A DNA stretch of 38,785 nt from an uncultured Lachnospiraceae bacterium (GTDB lineage: Bacteria > Bacillota > Clostridia > Lachnospirales > Lachnospiraceae), in NCBI GenBank assembly GCA_910589195.1, contig CAJUTC010000023.1, forward strand, positions 12,758 through 51,542. Reading direction: 5' to 3'. The translations under genes and the position numbers were made by a program. This document shows positions 24,285 through 32,518 of this stretch, piece by piece (the stretch's first letter is position 1; each line of letters starts with the position of its first letter). Under the pieces are notes generated by a model that ran no database searches, was not told the DNA's origin, and saw nothing but the letters and a program-made list of their open reading frames with translations.

Positions 24285-25124
24285 TTACTGGTTAATTTCC
24301 TCCAGATAACGATCCCGCAGCTTTTGAACCAATTCCGGATTTTTCATCCCCACAGGTCTGCCGTCCAACTCCATAGCCCGCATACTTGGATGGCTGGTGC
24401 TGGATATGATAATCTCGTCTGCTGCCGCCAGTTCTTCTAAGGTAAACGCCTTCTCTTCCACGGGAATCCCAAATTCTTCGCAGTACCGAATCATATGCTT
24501 CCGCTCAGTTCCAGGCAGGATCAGGCAGTCCAGAGGATGCGTAATAAACACCCCATCCTTAATTATGGATACATTGGAATGGGAACCTTCTGTCACATAG
24601 CCGTCACGGACAAACACCGCTTCCTGGCATCCGGCCTCTTTCGCCTTCTGGGCAGCCATAATATTAGGAATCAGGTTTAAGGTTTTAATATTGCAGTGGA
24701 AAAATCGGGTATCCAAAACACTGATTAAGCGGTATTCGTCAGAGGTTTCCACCCCATTCCAGGGTTTGCTGTACACATACAGGTTACTGGGTACTTGTTC
24801 CGGGAAAAGATGGTTTCTTGGCGATGTCCCACGGGTTACCTGCCAATATAAGAACTGGCACGGGCTTTCCACTTTAAGAATCAGCTCCGAAAGCAAAGCC
24901 CCCACCTCCTCTTTTGTATAGGGCAACTGAATCCGGAGCATAGATGCGCTGTTAAACATCCGCTCCAAATGATCCTCCAACGCAAAAATTCTATGATGGA
25001 ATACCATGGCCACTTCATAAATGCCATCTCCAAAATAAAAGCCTCTGTCATTTGCCGGAATCATCATATCCTCAATCGCAGTAATATTCCCATTATAATA
25101 AGCCAGATTTTTCATTCGTTCCAT
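24285..25124 (-). CDS. Class IV aminotransferase (D-amino-acid transaminase type)
   Basis: A 279-residue PLP fold-IV enzyme. Motifs: YYNGNITAIEDMMIPANDRG, FYFGDGIYEV, LNLIPNIMAAQKAKEAGCQE (Lys region), FVRDGYVTEGSHSNVSII (PLP Glu), and AADEIIISSTSHPSMRAMEL. The pattern fits D-alanine transaminase better than the longer IlvE found at 29735-30811. D-alanine and D-glutamate feed peptidoglycan. The start is ATG 25124, just after AGGAGAGA. It lies 80 bp before the peptidase-like gene, so cotranscription is possible but not shown. Confidence 0.85.
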   Translation of the reverse strand: MERMKNLAYYNGNITAIEDMMIPANDRGFYFGDGIYEVAMVFHHRIFALEDHLERMFNSASMLRIQLPYTKEEVGALLSELILKVESPCQFLYWQVTRGTSPRNHLFPEQVPSNLYVYSKPWNGVETSDEYRLISVLDTRFFHCNIKTLNLIPNIMAAQKAKEAGCQEAVFVRDGYVTEGSHSNVSIIKDGVFITHPLDCLILPGTERKHMIRYCEEFGIPVEEKAFTLEELAAADEIIISSTSHPSMRAMELDGRPVGMKNPELVQKLRDRYLEEINQ

Positions 25125-25284
25125 AATTCTTCTCTCCTCTTTTTCGGGAATCCATTCCCGATCTTTCGCTATCAGTATACCGTCCATACCTTTATTTGTA
25201 AAGTGCTAAATCAATGAACCAGACACTTTACTTGTTTATCCGAAAATATGTAGCCATGTGGTAAAAGGACATGAGCAAAAAGCA

Positions 25285-25383
25285 AGCGGGTGACGCAAAA
25301 ACCGATGTGGATACAATATATAGAAGCAAATCAAAAAGTTTTATTCCATATATTGTATAGTTCGGTAGTTTGCAGCACCCGCT
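25285..25383 (-). ncRNA. Candidate structured RNA or terminator, ~99 nt
   Basis: Three nested inverted pairs share one centre: AGCGGGTG (25285-25292) with CACCCGCT (25376-25383), ACCGA (25301-25305) with TCGGT (25362-25366), and ATACAATATAT (25311-25321) with ATATATTGTAT (25348-25358), extended by GAA/TTC. On the minus strand a TTTTT run follows directly. It lies in the ~300-bp gap after the DUF1540 gene. It may be a long terminator, a small RNA or a MITE; sequence alone does not decide. The rest of the gap shows nothing else. Confidence 0.5.
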
Positions 25384-25423
25384 CCCAAACTTTTGTGTTC
25401 GATTTATCCTGTTTTCTTACATC

Positions 25424-25738
25424 CTATCTTGCCCGGAAACTGCTGCACTCCGTCTGGGACGCTTCATTGGCTCCATCTCCTGTAATGCCAATATGGTCGG
25501 CGGAACAGCGGTGGTTTTCATTATATACACAGTTCACCGCCTCACAGCCTACCTCCAGCTTTTTCTCCGGAGTTTTAAACAAGTTGGTAAAGGCGCCGCC
25601 TTTATTCTCATCGAAACTTCCGCAGCAGGTTTCACAGCAGTCCTTAGCCTTGCTGCCGTCTACAATAATCTCACTTTTGCAGCAGCAGTTATCGGAATTG
25701 TGCAAACAGCTTGTTACATTGCAATCTAACTTTGTCAT
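25424..25738 (-). CDS. DUF1540 cysteine-rich protein (two domains)
   Basis: 104 residues with two DUF1540 units. The first is DCNVTSCLHNSDNCCCKSEI with DCCETCCGSF. The second is GCEAVNCVYNENHRCSADHI with TECSSF. A polar linker separates them. The regular cysteines suggest metal binding; function is not known, though many spore-formers carry such proteins. ATG 25738 is chosen since AAGGAGG is only two bases before ATG 25744. Downstream lies the nested inverted structure. Confidence 0.9.
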   Translation of the reverse strand: MTKLDCNVTSCLHNSDNCCCKSEIIVDGSKAKDCCETCCGSFDENKGGAFTNLFKTPEKKLEVGCEAVNCVYNENHRCSADHIGITGDGANEASQTECSSFRAR

Positions 25739-25834
25739 AATCATGTCCTCCTTAAATTGGGGTTTTTTGGCCCTATCTTTGCGCGCATATCAAACATGCG
25801 CTAGGGCATCCATTTCAGACAAAGTTAGTATGGT

Positions 25835-26986
25835 TCAAAATTTTTCTTTTATGTATGACTCTATCTGGTAAATCAAAAGAGTCATCACCCAAGTAGCAAG
25901 AAAAACAAGAACCAAAATCATAAGAATTTCCCTTCTGGAAGAATTTGCCCCATCAAAATGTGAGCAGATTAGCTGGCTTACCATGTGATGGGTCAAAAAA
26001 ATCCCGTAAGATTTCCCGCTGATTTCCAATATGATTTTTTTCGTATGGGGGCCTTTCTCCAGCCATCCGGAAATCCCTATCATCCATACATAAAACCCGC
26101 AGGTGCAAAGCAGAATAAAGCTCTGGCGCAAAAACATGCCAATCCCACTGGCCTGGGCAGAAACCGTCAGCTCCATAGAAGGAAGGTTCTTTGCTACAGG
26201 AAGCAAACACCATACTGCCAACACTGCAAAACTGGCACACCAAATCAGGAATCCCCTTTTTCTTTGTTTGAAGCCAGCGGCTTCTTTCGTTCCCTCTGTT
26301 TGAATAAAGTTCTGACGCAGCTCCTCAATCCAGGCTCCCAGAAGAAAATAAAACAAATCCACTACCGGATTCTGTTTGATGTCCATCGGAAAGGGATGAT
26401 ACCAAAACAACGCCCCGGCTGCCAGTGTGGAAACTGCCATGGTAAGGGTTTTATGTTTCCTCCAAAAATACCGGATAGGCACAAATACAAGATACAGCAT
26501 AATAATACTGCCCAGAAACCATTCCCCTACCATATAAAAGGTAGGAATCCAATTTACAATCCAGCCGTCCATCCCGATTACCGACCAGATTAGTGACCAG
26601 GACGGGATGTCATACAAATGCCCCAATTGCCAGTATACCGCGAAAAACCCAATTCCATAGGCAATCCAGAACAAAGGATAAATACCTAGAAATCTCTTTT
26701 TACAATATTTCCGGATATCCAGCTTTTCCTCTTTTCCATAACGGCTCATAAGCGCTGCCCCAGATACCATAAAAAAGCAGTATACTGGTGTCATACCCCA
26801 GCTTCCGTTGATCGTGCCGTGAAGAATATCCACCTCCTGGAAAGGAGGCGGCAGGTAAACAGAATACGAAAAATGGTATACCACAATCAGGATGGCTGAC
26901 GCCACCCGAATCACATCCAGATAAAAAAGCCGTTTCGGAGCTGCTTGTGTTGCCTTATTTTTTTTGTTATATTGGTTATCTGCCAT
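25835..26986 (-). CDS. Acyltransferase family 3 (OafA/YrhL-like) membrane protein
   Basis: A 383-residue integral membrane acyltransferase with about ten hydrophobic helices. The family opening FYLDVIRVASAILIVVYHFS carries the conserved Arg and His thought to be catalytic, and YGIFLTHHMVSQ lies near the C-terminus. Such enzymes O-acetylate cell-surface sugars; the substrate is unknown. Its start overlaps the end of thrS by 11 bp, so it should be read from the same T-box-controlled transcript, an odd pairing. Confidence 0.88.
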   Translation of the reverse strand: MADNQYNKKNKATQAAPKRLFYLDVIRVASAILIVVYHFSYSVYLPPPFQEVDILHGTINGSWGMTPVYCFFMVSGAALMSRYGKEEKLDIRKYCKKRFLGIYPLFWIAYGIGFFAVYWQLGHLYDIPSWSLIWSVIGMDGWIVNWIPTFYMVGEWFLGSIIMLYLVFVPIRYFWRKHKTLTMAVSTLAAGALFWYHPFPMDIKQNPVVDLFYFLLGAWIEELRQNFIQTEGTKEAAGFKQRKRGFLIWCASFAVLAVWCLLPVAKNLPSMELTVSAQASGIGMFLRQSFILLCTCGFYVWMIGISGWLEKGPHTKKIILEISGKSYGIFLTHHMVSQLICSHFDGANSSRREILMILVLVFLATWVMTLLIYQIESYIKEKF

Positions 26987-28919
26987 TCTCCCCGTCCGGC
27001 AATTCTATTTTCCGGATTTCCTTTCTGTTAATTTCATTTTGAACCATGGTGATAAATTCCGTCAGAGGGCGGCTGCCTTCATCCCCCTTAAAACGGCTCC
27101 GCACAGAAACATCGCTTTTTTCCTCTTCTTTCTGCCCCACTACCAGCATATATGGAATCTTCATGGTCTGAGCTTCCCGGATCTTATAGCCAATCTTCTC
27201 CGATCTGGTATCCAGCTCTGCCCGGATTCCGGCATCATCCAGCATATTGCGTACTTTCTTCCCATAATCGGCAAATTTGTCAGAAATAGGCAGAACCTTT
27301 ACCTGCACAGGAGCCAGCCAGGTAGGGAACGCACCCGCAAAATGCTCAATCAAAATACCGATAAACCGCTCAATGGATCCAAAGGCCACCCGGTGAATCA
27401 TGATGGGACGGTGTTTTTCCCCGTCTGCCCCGGTATATTCCAGATTGAACCGCTGCGGAAGCTGGAAATCCAATTGGATGGTTCCACATTGCCATGTCCG
27501 TTTAATGGAATCCTCCAGGTGGAAATCGATTTTAGGGCCGTAGAAAGCCCCGTCACCTTCATTTACCACATAAGGCAGGCCTAATTCATCCAATGCGGAT
27601 CGAAGGCCATCTGTGGCCATTTCCCAATCCTCATCGCTTCCCATGCTATCCTCTGGCCTGGTAGACAATTCTACATGGTAGGAAAAGCCAAACATGGAAT
27701 ATACGCTGTGGATTAAATTGGCCACTCCTTTTATCTCATCTTTAATCTGCTCTGGCGTCATAAAAATATGGGCATCGTCCTGGGTAAAGCAGCGCACCCG
27801 CATCAGGCCGTGAAGCTGGCCGGATTTTTCATGGCGGTGGACTAATCCTAATTCTCCCATCCTCAAAGGAAGATCCCGATAGGAACGAGGCTCAGACGAA
27901 TATGCCAAAACGCCTCCCGGGCAGTTCATTGGTTTAATTGCGTAATCCTCTTCATCAATTACGGTGGTATACATGTTATTTTTATAATGATCCCAGTGGC
28001 CGGAAGTTTCCCACAAACCGCGATTTAAAATAACTGGCGTCGCAATCTCCACATACCCGGCCTTTTTATGAATTTCCCGCCAGTAGTCCAGAAGGGCATT
28101 TTTTATGATCATCCCGTTAGGAAGGAAGAACGGAAATCCAGGGCCGGCCTCGTGCATCATAAACAGCCCCAGTTCCCGGCCCAATTTTCTGTGATCCCGC
28201 TTCTTGGCCTCTTCCATCATTGTAATATAGGCCTCCAGCTCCTCCTTTTTGCCAAAAGCAGTGGCATAGAGCCGGGTCAGCATCTTATTATGCTCATCCC
28301 CTCTCCAATAGGCACCTGCTATGTTTGTTAGCTGGAATGCTTTTCCTACTTCTTTTGTATTCATTAAGTGGGGGCCTGCACAGAGATCCGTAAATTCCCC
28401 CTGCTTATAAAAGCTGATTTGGGCATCGTCTGGAAGATCGTTTATCAGTTCCACTTTATATGGTTCCTTCTTTTCCTCCATAAGGCGGATTCCCTCTTCT
28501 CTGGAAAGAAGAAACCGCTCAATTGGCAATGCTTCTTTAACAATCTTCTTCATCTCCCCTTCAATCTTAGGAAGATCCTCCGCGGTAATAGGAACGTCCG
28601 TATCAATATCATAGTAAAATCCGTCAGCAATTGAAGGGCCTATGGCCAGTTTCGCGTTAGGATACAGCCGTTTGATTGCCTGAGCCATCACATGGCTGGC
28701 TGTATGACGTAAAGCAGACAATCCTTTCTCATCCTTTGCTGTCAGAATGTTTAAGGCGCAGTCCTCAAAGAGTACTGTCCGCAAATCTTTCGTTTTTCCA
28801 TCAACCTCCCCCGCACAGGCCAGGCGTGCCAACCCTTCACTAATATCCCTGGCAATTTCAATGATAGCAGCCGGTTTTTCATACTCCCTTACCGTGCCGT
28901 CTTTTAATGTTATCTTCAT
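26976..28919 (-). CDS. thrS: Threonyl-tRNA synthetase
   Basis: A 647-residue class II ThrRS. TGS domain (~1-62), editing domain with RHTASHVMAQAIKRLYP and the Cys/His sites in FTDLCAGPHL, catalytic core (~240-530) with motif 2 PRSYRDLPLRMGELGLVHRHE and motif 3 HRVAFGSIERFIGILIEH, and the anticodon-binding domain from ~540 (VQVKVLPISDKFADY). It charges tRNA-Thr. Transcription is controlled by the T-box leader upstream, which has a Thr (ACC) specifier. The acyltransferase gene overlaps its 3' end. Confidence 0.98.
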   Translation of the reverse strand: MKITLKDGTVREYEKPAAIIEIARDISEGLARLACAGEVDGKTKDLRTVLFEDCALNILTAKDEKGLSALRHTASHVMAQAIKRLYPNAKLAIGPSIADGFYYDIDTDVPITAEDLPKIEGEMKKIVKEALPIERFLLSREEGIRLMEEKKEPYKVELINDLPDDAQISFYKQGEFTDLCAGPHLMNTKEVGKAFQLTNIAGAYWRGDEHNKMLTRLYATAFGKKEELEAYITMMEEAKKRDHRKLGRELGLFMMHEAGPGFPFFLPNGMIIKNALLDYWREIHKKAGYVEIATPVILNRGLWETSGHWDHYKNNMYTTVIDEEDYAIKPMNCPGGVLAYSSEPRSYRDLPLRMGELGLVHRHEKSGQLHGLMRVRCFTQDDAHIFMTPEQIKDEIKGVANLIHSVYSMFGFSYHVELSTRPEDSMGSDEDWEMATDGLRSALDELGLPYVVNEGDGAFYGPKIDFHLEDSIKRTWQCGTIQLDFQLPQRFNLEYTGADGEKHRPIMIHRVAFGSIERFIGILIEHFAGAFPTWLAPVQVKVLPISDKFADYGKKVRNMLDDAGIRAELDTRSEKIGYKIREAQTMKIPYMLVVGQKEEEKSDVSVRSRFKGDEGSRPLTEFITMVQNEINRKEIRKIELPDGENGR

Positions 28920-28981
28920 AAAATAAAATCTCCTTTCCAGTCAATACACCATCAGGCGTTAAGGCGCGACGCACGAATGAC

Positions 28982-29224
28982 AAAAATCCCTTGCAATGTA
29001 TTACCATACATTACAAGGGACGATCAAATCGCGGTTCCACCCTAATTGCATTCCCGGCCTGCTGCCGGCTTATGCCGCTTAACTTTGATGATAACGGAAT
29101 CACCGTTCCCGATTAAGGGACGCTCTAAGCTGGTTTTCGCTTGCCATTACCATAAGGCACTTACACCGGTTTCTGTGCCCCTCTCTGTATGGTTTCGGTA
29201 AACTACTGGTCTTATCAACGCTTT
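28982..29224 (-). promoter_or_regulatory. T-box riboswitch of thrS (specifier ACC, threonine)
   Basis: The diagnostic T-box sequence AGGGTGGAACCGCG is at 29030-29043 (minus strand). Stem I contains the AGAGAG GA-motif and, on its 3' side, GCGAAAACCAGC, whose ACC at 29132-29134 is the likely specifier for tRNA-Thr. Downstream, a terminator stem (28988-29019) ends in a T-run. Uncharged tRNA-Thr would stabilise the antiterminator and allow thrS reading. Confidence 0.93.
28988..29019 (-). terminator. T-box terminator hairpin
   Basis: CCCTTGTAATGTATGG pairs with its near-complement ATACATTGCAAGGG; ATTTTT follows on the minus strand. Confidence 0.9.
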
Positions 29225-29235
29225 TTCTTCTAAAA

Positions 29236-29263
29236 ATTATAACAGGTATCATTAAATTGTCAA
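29236..29263 (-). promoter_or_regulatory. Promoter of thrS T-box transcript
   Basis: Perfect TTGACA (29258-29263) and TATAAT (29236-29241) with a 16-bp spacer on the minus strand. The -35 box is 3 bp from the end of the preceding gene. Confidence 0.85.
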
Positions 29264-29265
29264 GG

Positions 29266-29718
29266 CTAAAACCATTCCGGAAAGGTTTCTTCTATAATTC
29301 TGGCTGCAGTTTCCACCATTCCAGCGCAGGGGCGTTTCTTATAATAGCTTTCGCTCCGCTCAGATGGGGCAGCGCTTTTTTCCGCTGCCCGAAGTCCTAA
29401 AATCTCCCGGCAGATTATTGTCTTATGCTCCTCTTCAAACCGGGCTGCCATCTGCCGGACGGTTTCATAATTTTTTGTCTTGGCCGCCTGATTGTTTGGA
29501 TCCGTATTTTCGCAGGCTAACCCTGCTACCATAGCCATACCAGATACGGCTCCGCAAACCTCCCGCATCCGCCCAATGCCGCCGCCCATAGAGCAAGATA
29601 CTTTCAGCGCCATCTCCTGCTCCATTCCAAATATATCGCTATAAGCGGCAAATACTGACTGGCAGCAGTTATAACCAGACAAAAACAATCCTACCGCCTT
29701 TTCGACTCTGCTTTCCAT
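29266..29718 (-). CDS. C_GCAxxG_C_C family redox-type protein
   Basis: 150 residues. Conserved cysteines in the family order: SGYNCCQSVF, LKVSCSMGGGIGRMREVCGA (the CGA part of the family name) and a late KRPCAGMVE. The family is thought to be redox-active or metal-binding, but no reaction is established. It lies 16 bp after ilvE and is likely cotranscribed with it. Confidence 0.88.
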   Translation of the reverse strand: MESRVEKAVGLFLSGYNCCQSVFAAYSDIFGMEQEMALKVSCSMGGGIGRMREVCGAVSGMAMVAGLACENTDPNNQAAKTKNYETVRQMAARFEEEHKTIICREILGLRAAEKSAAPSERSESYYKKRPCAGMVETAARIIEETFPEWF

Positions 29719-29734
29719 AGCAATTAACCCTTTT

Positions 29735-30811
29735 CTATTTTACTTCCACACTCCAGCCTTCAGGCCCTTCAATCTGTCCAAGCTGGATTCCTGTGATCGT
29801 ATCATAAATCCTCTGGGTCAGTTCCCCAATTTGATTGCCGCCAATAGGCATTTTTTCCTTCTCATAGCGAAGCTCACCTACCGGGGAAACCACTGCTGCC
29901 GTCCCGGTGCCAAAGCACTCTTCCATCTCTCCGCTTTCTGCCGCCTTAACCACTTCGTCTACAGAAATCCTTCTTTCTTCTACCGGAATCCCCCACATCC
30001 TGCAAAGCTGAAGGGCAGAATCCCTGGTAACGCCTGGAAGAATGCTTCCATTTAATTCTGGTGTTACTACTTTGCCGTTAATCTTAAAGAAGATATTCAT
30101 GGCCCCCACTTCTTCAATATATCTTCTGTGTACCCCATCCAGCCACAATACCTGGGCATACCCCTCATCATGTGCCTTTACCTGGCTTGCAAGGGAAGCA
30201 ACATAGTTTCCCCCTGTTTTGGCCTCTCCAATCCCGCCTTTTACTGCTCTTACATATTCATCTTCAATCCAGATTTTAACCGGATCCAGACCACTTTCGT
30301 AATAAGCACCTACCGGCGATAAGATAATCATAAATTTATACGTATGGGAAGGGCGCACCCCTAAAAATGGATCGGTAGCGATTACAAAAGGACGGATATA
30401 TAGGGAGGTTCCCGGTTTTGTGGGGATCCAGTCCTGATCCACTTTAACGATTGTTTTCAGTGCTTCCATAAAAATATCTTCTGGAATTTCCGGGATGCAG
30501 ATTCTTCGGTTGCTGCGGTTGGCCCGTTCAATATTTTTATTGGGACGGAATAGCAGGATTCTTCCGTCTTCTGCTTTATAAGCTTTTAACCCCTCAAACA
30601 TTTCCTGCCCATAGTGGAATACCATGCAGGAAGGCTCCAGCTCAAGCTTATGGTAAGGGACAATTCTGGGATCAATCCAGCCCTTCCCTTCCTCGTAATC
30701 CATTTCAAACATGTGATCAGTAAAGATGGTACCAAATACTAACGGATTATCCTGACCCGGCTTCTCCTTCGGGCAAACGGTCTTTTCAATTCTGATAGTC
30801 TGCATATTCAT
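29735..30811 (-). CDS. ilvE: Branched-chain amino acid aminotransferase
   Basis: A 358-residue type II (eukaryote-like, longer) branched-chain aminotransferase. Motifs: PYHKLELEPSCMVFHYGQEM, FEGLKAYKAEDGRILLFRP, YIRPFVIATDPFLGV, KTGGNYVASLASQ (PLP Lys in GGNY context upstream), VLWLDGVHRRYIEEVGAMNI and GTGTAAVVSPVGE. It makes or degrades Leu, Ile and Val. ATG 30811 follows AAGGAAG; ATG 30805 is also possible. A promoter lies ~70 bp upstream. Confidence 0.96.
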   Translation of the reverse strand: MNMQTIRIEKTVCPKEKPGQDNPLVFGTIFTDHMFEMDYEEGKGWIDPRIVPYHKLELEPSCMVFHYGQEMFEGLKAYKAEDGRILLFRPNKNIERANRSNRRICIPEIPEDIFMEALKTIVKVDQDWIPTKPGTSLYIRPFVIATDPFLGVRPSHTYKFMIILSPVGAYYESGLDPVKIWIEDEYVRAVKGGIGEAKTGGNYVASLASQVKAHDEGYAQVLWLDGVHRRYIEEVGAMNIFFKINGKVVTPELNGSILPGVTRDSALQLCRMWGIPVEERRISVDEVVKAAESGEMEECFGTGTAAVVSPVGELRYEKEKMPIGGNQIGELTQRIYDTITGIQLGQIEGPEGWSVEVK

Positions 30812-30877
30812 ATCTTCCTTTCCTATGTCTGGCATCCTCTGTTCTTATGTCAGTAAATCATATCTTTAATTTTCTCA

Positions 30878-30906
30878 ATTATCTTCCAAAAGCTGAAATC
30901 TGTCAA
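30878..30906 (-). promoter_or_regulatory. Promoter of ilvE
   Basis: Minus strand TTGACA (30901-30906), 17-bp spacer, GATAAT (30878-30883). Confidence 0.75.
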
Positions 30907-31004
30907 TACCTTCCTTTATGAACTTCTGTTATGCTTATCTTTCTCCCAGGTTATATTAAATCACAGCTTGCATCCTGCCAAAAATGAAATTTCCCGGCAT
31001 TTAG

Positions 31005-31033
31005 TTGCAGCAACACAAAGTTTATGGTATAAC
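31005..31033 (+). promoter_or_regulatory. Promoter of MATE transporter
   Basis: TTGCAG (31005-31010), 17-bp spacer, TATAAC (31028-31033), 36 bp before the ATG. Confidence 0.55.
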
Positions 31034-31068
31034 CATTTGAATAAACCAAAAGAAAGGGTGGTGTTTTT

Positions 31069-32448
31069 ATGTCGTCTTCCCAAACGGATTCCCGTAAAAA
31101 TGACTTTTCCAAAGGAAGCGTAATTCAAAATATCCTGAAGCTTGCCCTGCCCATGACCCTGGCACAGTTCATTAATGTGCTCTATAATATTGTAGACCGG
31201 ATTTACATAGGACGCATACCAGAGCACGCCACCATGGCGCTGACCGGTCTGGGACTCTGCCTTCCCATCATCTCCATGGTAATCGCGTTTGCGAATCTTT
31301 TTGGCATGGGCGGCGCTCCCCTATGCTCCATTTACCGCGGAAAGGGAAACGAAGAAGAAGCCGAGGCCATCATGGGCAATTCCTTTGTCCTGATGCTTCT
31401 GTTTGGCCTGATCCTCACGGTTCTGGGCCTTCTTCTGAAACGTCCCATGTTGTATCTGTTTGGTGCTTCTGAGGCCACCCTTCCTTACGCCGATTCCTAT
31501 ATTACCATCTATCTGCTGGGAAGCATCTTTGTTATGGTAGGCCTTGGCATGAACAGCTTTATCAACTCCCAAGGCTTTGGAAAAATAGGGATGCTGACCG
31601 TGCTGTTAGGCGCTGTCAGCAACCTTATCCTGGATCCGATTTTCATCTTTGCCCTGGGACTCGGCGTCCAGGGAGCCGCCTGGGCCACCATCATCTCCCA
31701 AGGTTTGTCCGCGCTTTGGATTATCCGTTTCCTTACAGGAAGCCAAACCATCTTAAAGCTGAAACCCCAGGCATTCCGCTTGAAAAAGCAGCGGGTTCTG
31801 GATATTATCAGTCTGGGTCTTTCCGGCTTTACCATGTCCATTACCAACAGCCTGGTTCAAATCATGTATAATGCCAGCCTGGCCCGTTACGGCGGGGATC
31901 TGTACGTGGGCATCATGACCGTAGTAAATTCGATCCGTGAAGTCATTTCCCTTCCAGTAAATGGTCTTACCAACAGCGCGCAGCCTGTTATGGGCTTTAA
32001 TTACGGCGCTGGCGAATACAAACGGGTCAAGCAATCCATTGTATTTATGTCAGTGGTATCCATCACTTACACCACCATAGCCTGGAGCCTGGTACACGGA
32101 TTTCCGGGATTTTTTATCCGGATATTCAGCCAGGAAGCCGACCTGGTCGCTGCCGGGATCCCAGCCATGCAGATTTACTACTTTGGATTTTTTATGATGT
32201 CCCTCCAATTTGCCGGACAGTCTGTCTTTGTCGCACTAGGAAAATCTAAAAACGCGGTGTTTTTCTCGATTTTCCGAAAAGTAATTATTGTAATTCCCCT
32301 GATCCTGATTCTTCCAGGTAAATTCCTCCTGGGAACCAACGGCATTTTCATGGCAGAACCAATCTCCAACTTTATCGGCGGCCTGGTATGCTTTGGAACC
32401 ATGCTGTATACCGTTTGGCCGGAACTGAGCAAAAAAACATCCAGCTAA
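31069..32448 (+). CDS. MATE family efflux transporter
   Basis: A 459-residue membrane transporter with about twelve helices in two MatE repeats. Typical sequences: LALPMTLAQFINVLYNIVDR in helix 1 and LPVNGLTNSAQPVMGFNYGA in the second half. It exports drugs or metabolites using an ion gradient; substrate unknown. AAGGGTGGTG precedes ATG 31069. It stands alone on the plus strand, divergent from ilvE and convergent with the YqeC-MocA gene. Third positions appear richer in C/G than in its neighbours, which may hint at separate origin. Confidence 0.93.
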   Translation: MSSSQTDSRKNDFSKGSVIQNILKLALPMTLAQFINVLYNIVDRIYIGRIPEHATMALTGLGLCLPIISMVIAFANLFGMGGAPLCSIYRGKGNEEEAEAIMGNSFVLMLLFGLILTVLGLLLKRPMLYLFGASEATLPYADSYITIYLLGSIFVMVGLGMNSFINSQGFGKIGMLTVLLGAVSNLILDPIFIFALGLGVQGAAWATIISQGLSALWIIRFLTGSQTILKLKPQAFRLKKQRVLDIISLGLSGFTMSITNSLVQIMYNASLARYGGDLYVGIMTVVNSIREVISLPVNGLTNSAQPVMGFNYGAGEYKRVKQSIVFMSVVSITYTTIAWSLVHGFPGFFIRIFSQEADLVAAGIPAMQIYYFGFFMMSLQFAGQSVFVALGKSKNAVFFSIFRKVIIVIPLILILPGKFLLGTNGIFMAEPISNFIGGLVCFGTMLYTVWPELSKKTSS

Positions 32449-32518
32449 CGTGTGCCAGCTACTTGTAAAATAAAATGGAGAGTCTGTGGCAGGCGGCCAG
32501 CAGCACTGTTTCATCCGG

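Noticed and set aside
25783..25801. GCGCAT/ATGCGC hairpin as terminator of the acyltransferase gene
   Set aside because: No T-run follows on the minus strand; it may simply lie in the DUF1540 leader.
25290..25871. Plus-strand gene of 193 codons opposite the DUF1540 gene
   Set aside because: The minus-strand DUF1540 protein has two regular cysteine modules and a strong ribosome site; the plus frame has neither homology nor a ribosome site.
30812..31004. T-box or leucine leader before ilvE
   Set aside because: No T-box sequence and no run of branched-chain codons with a terminator was found; only a standard promoter.
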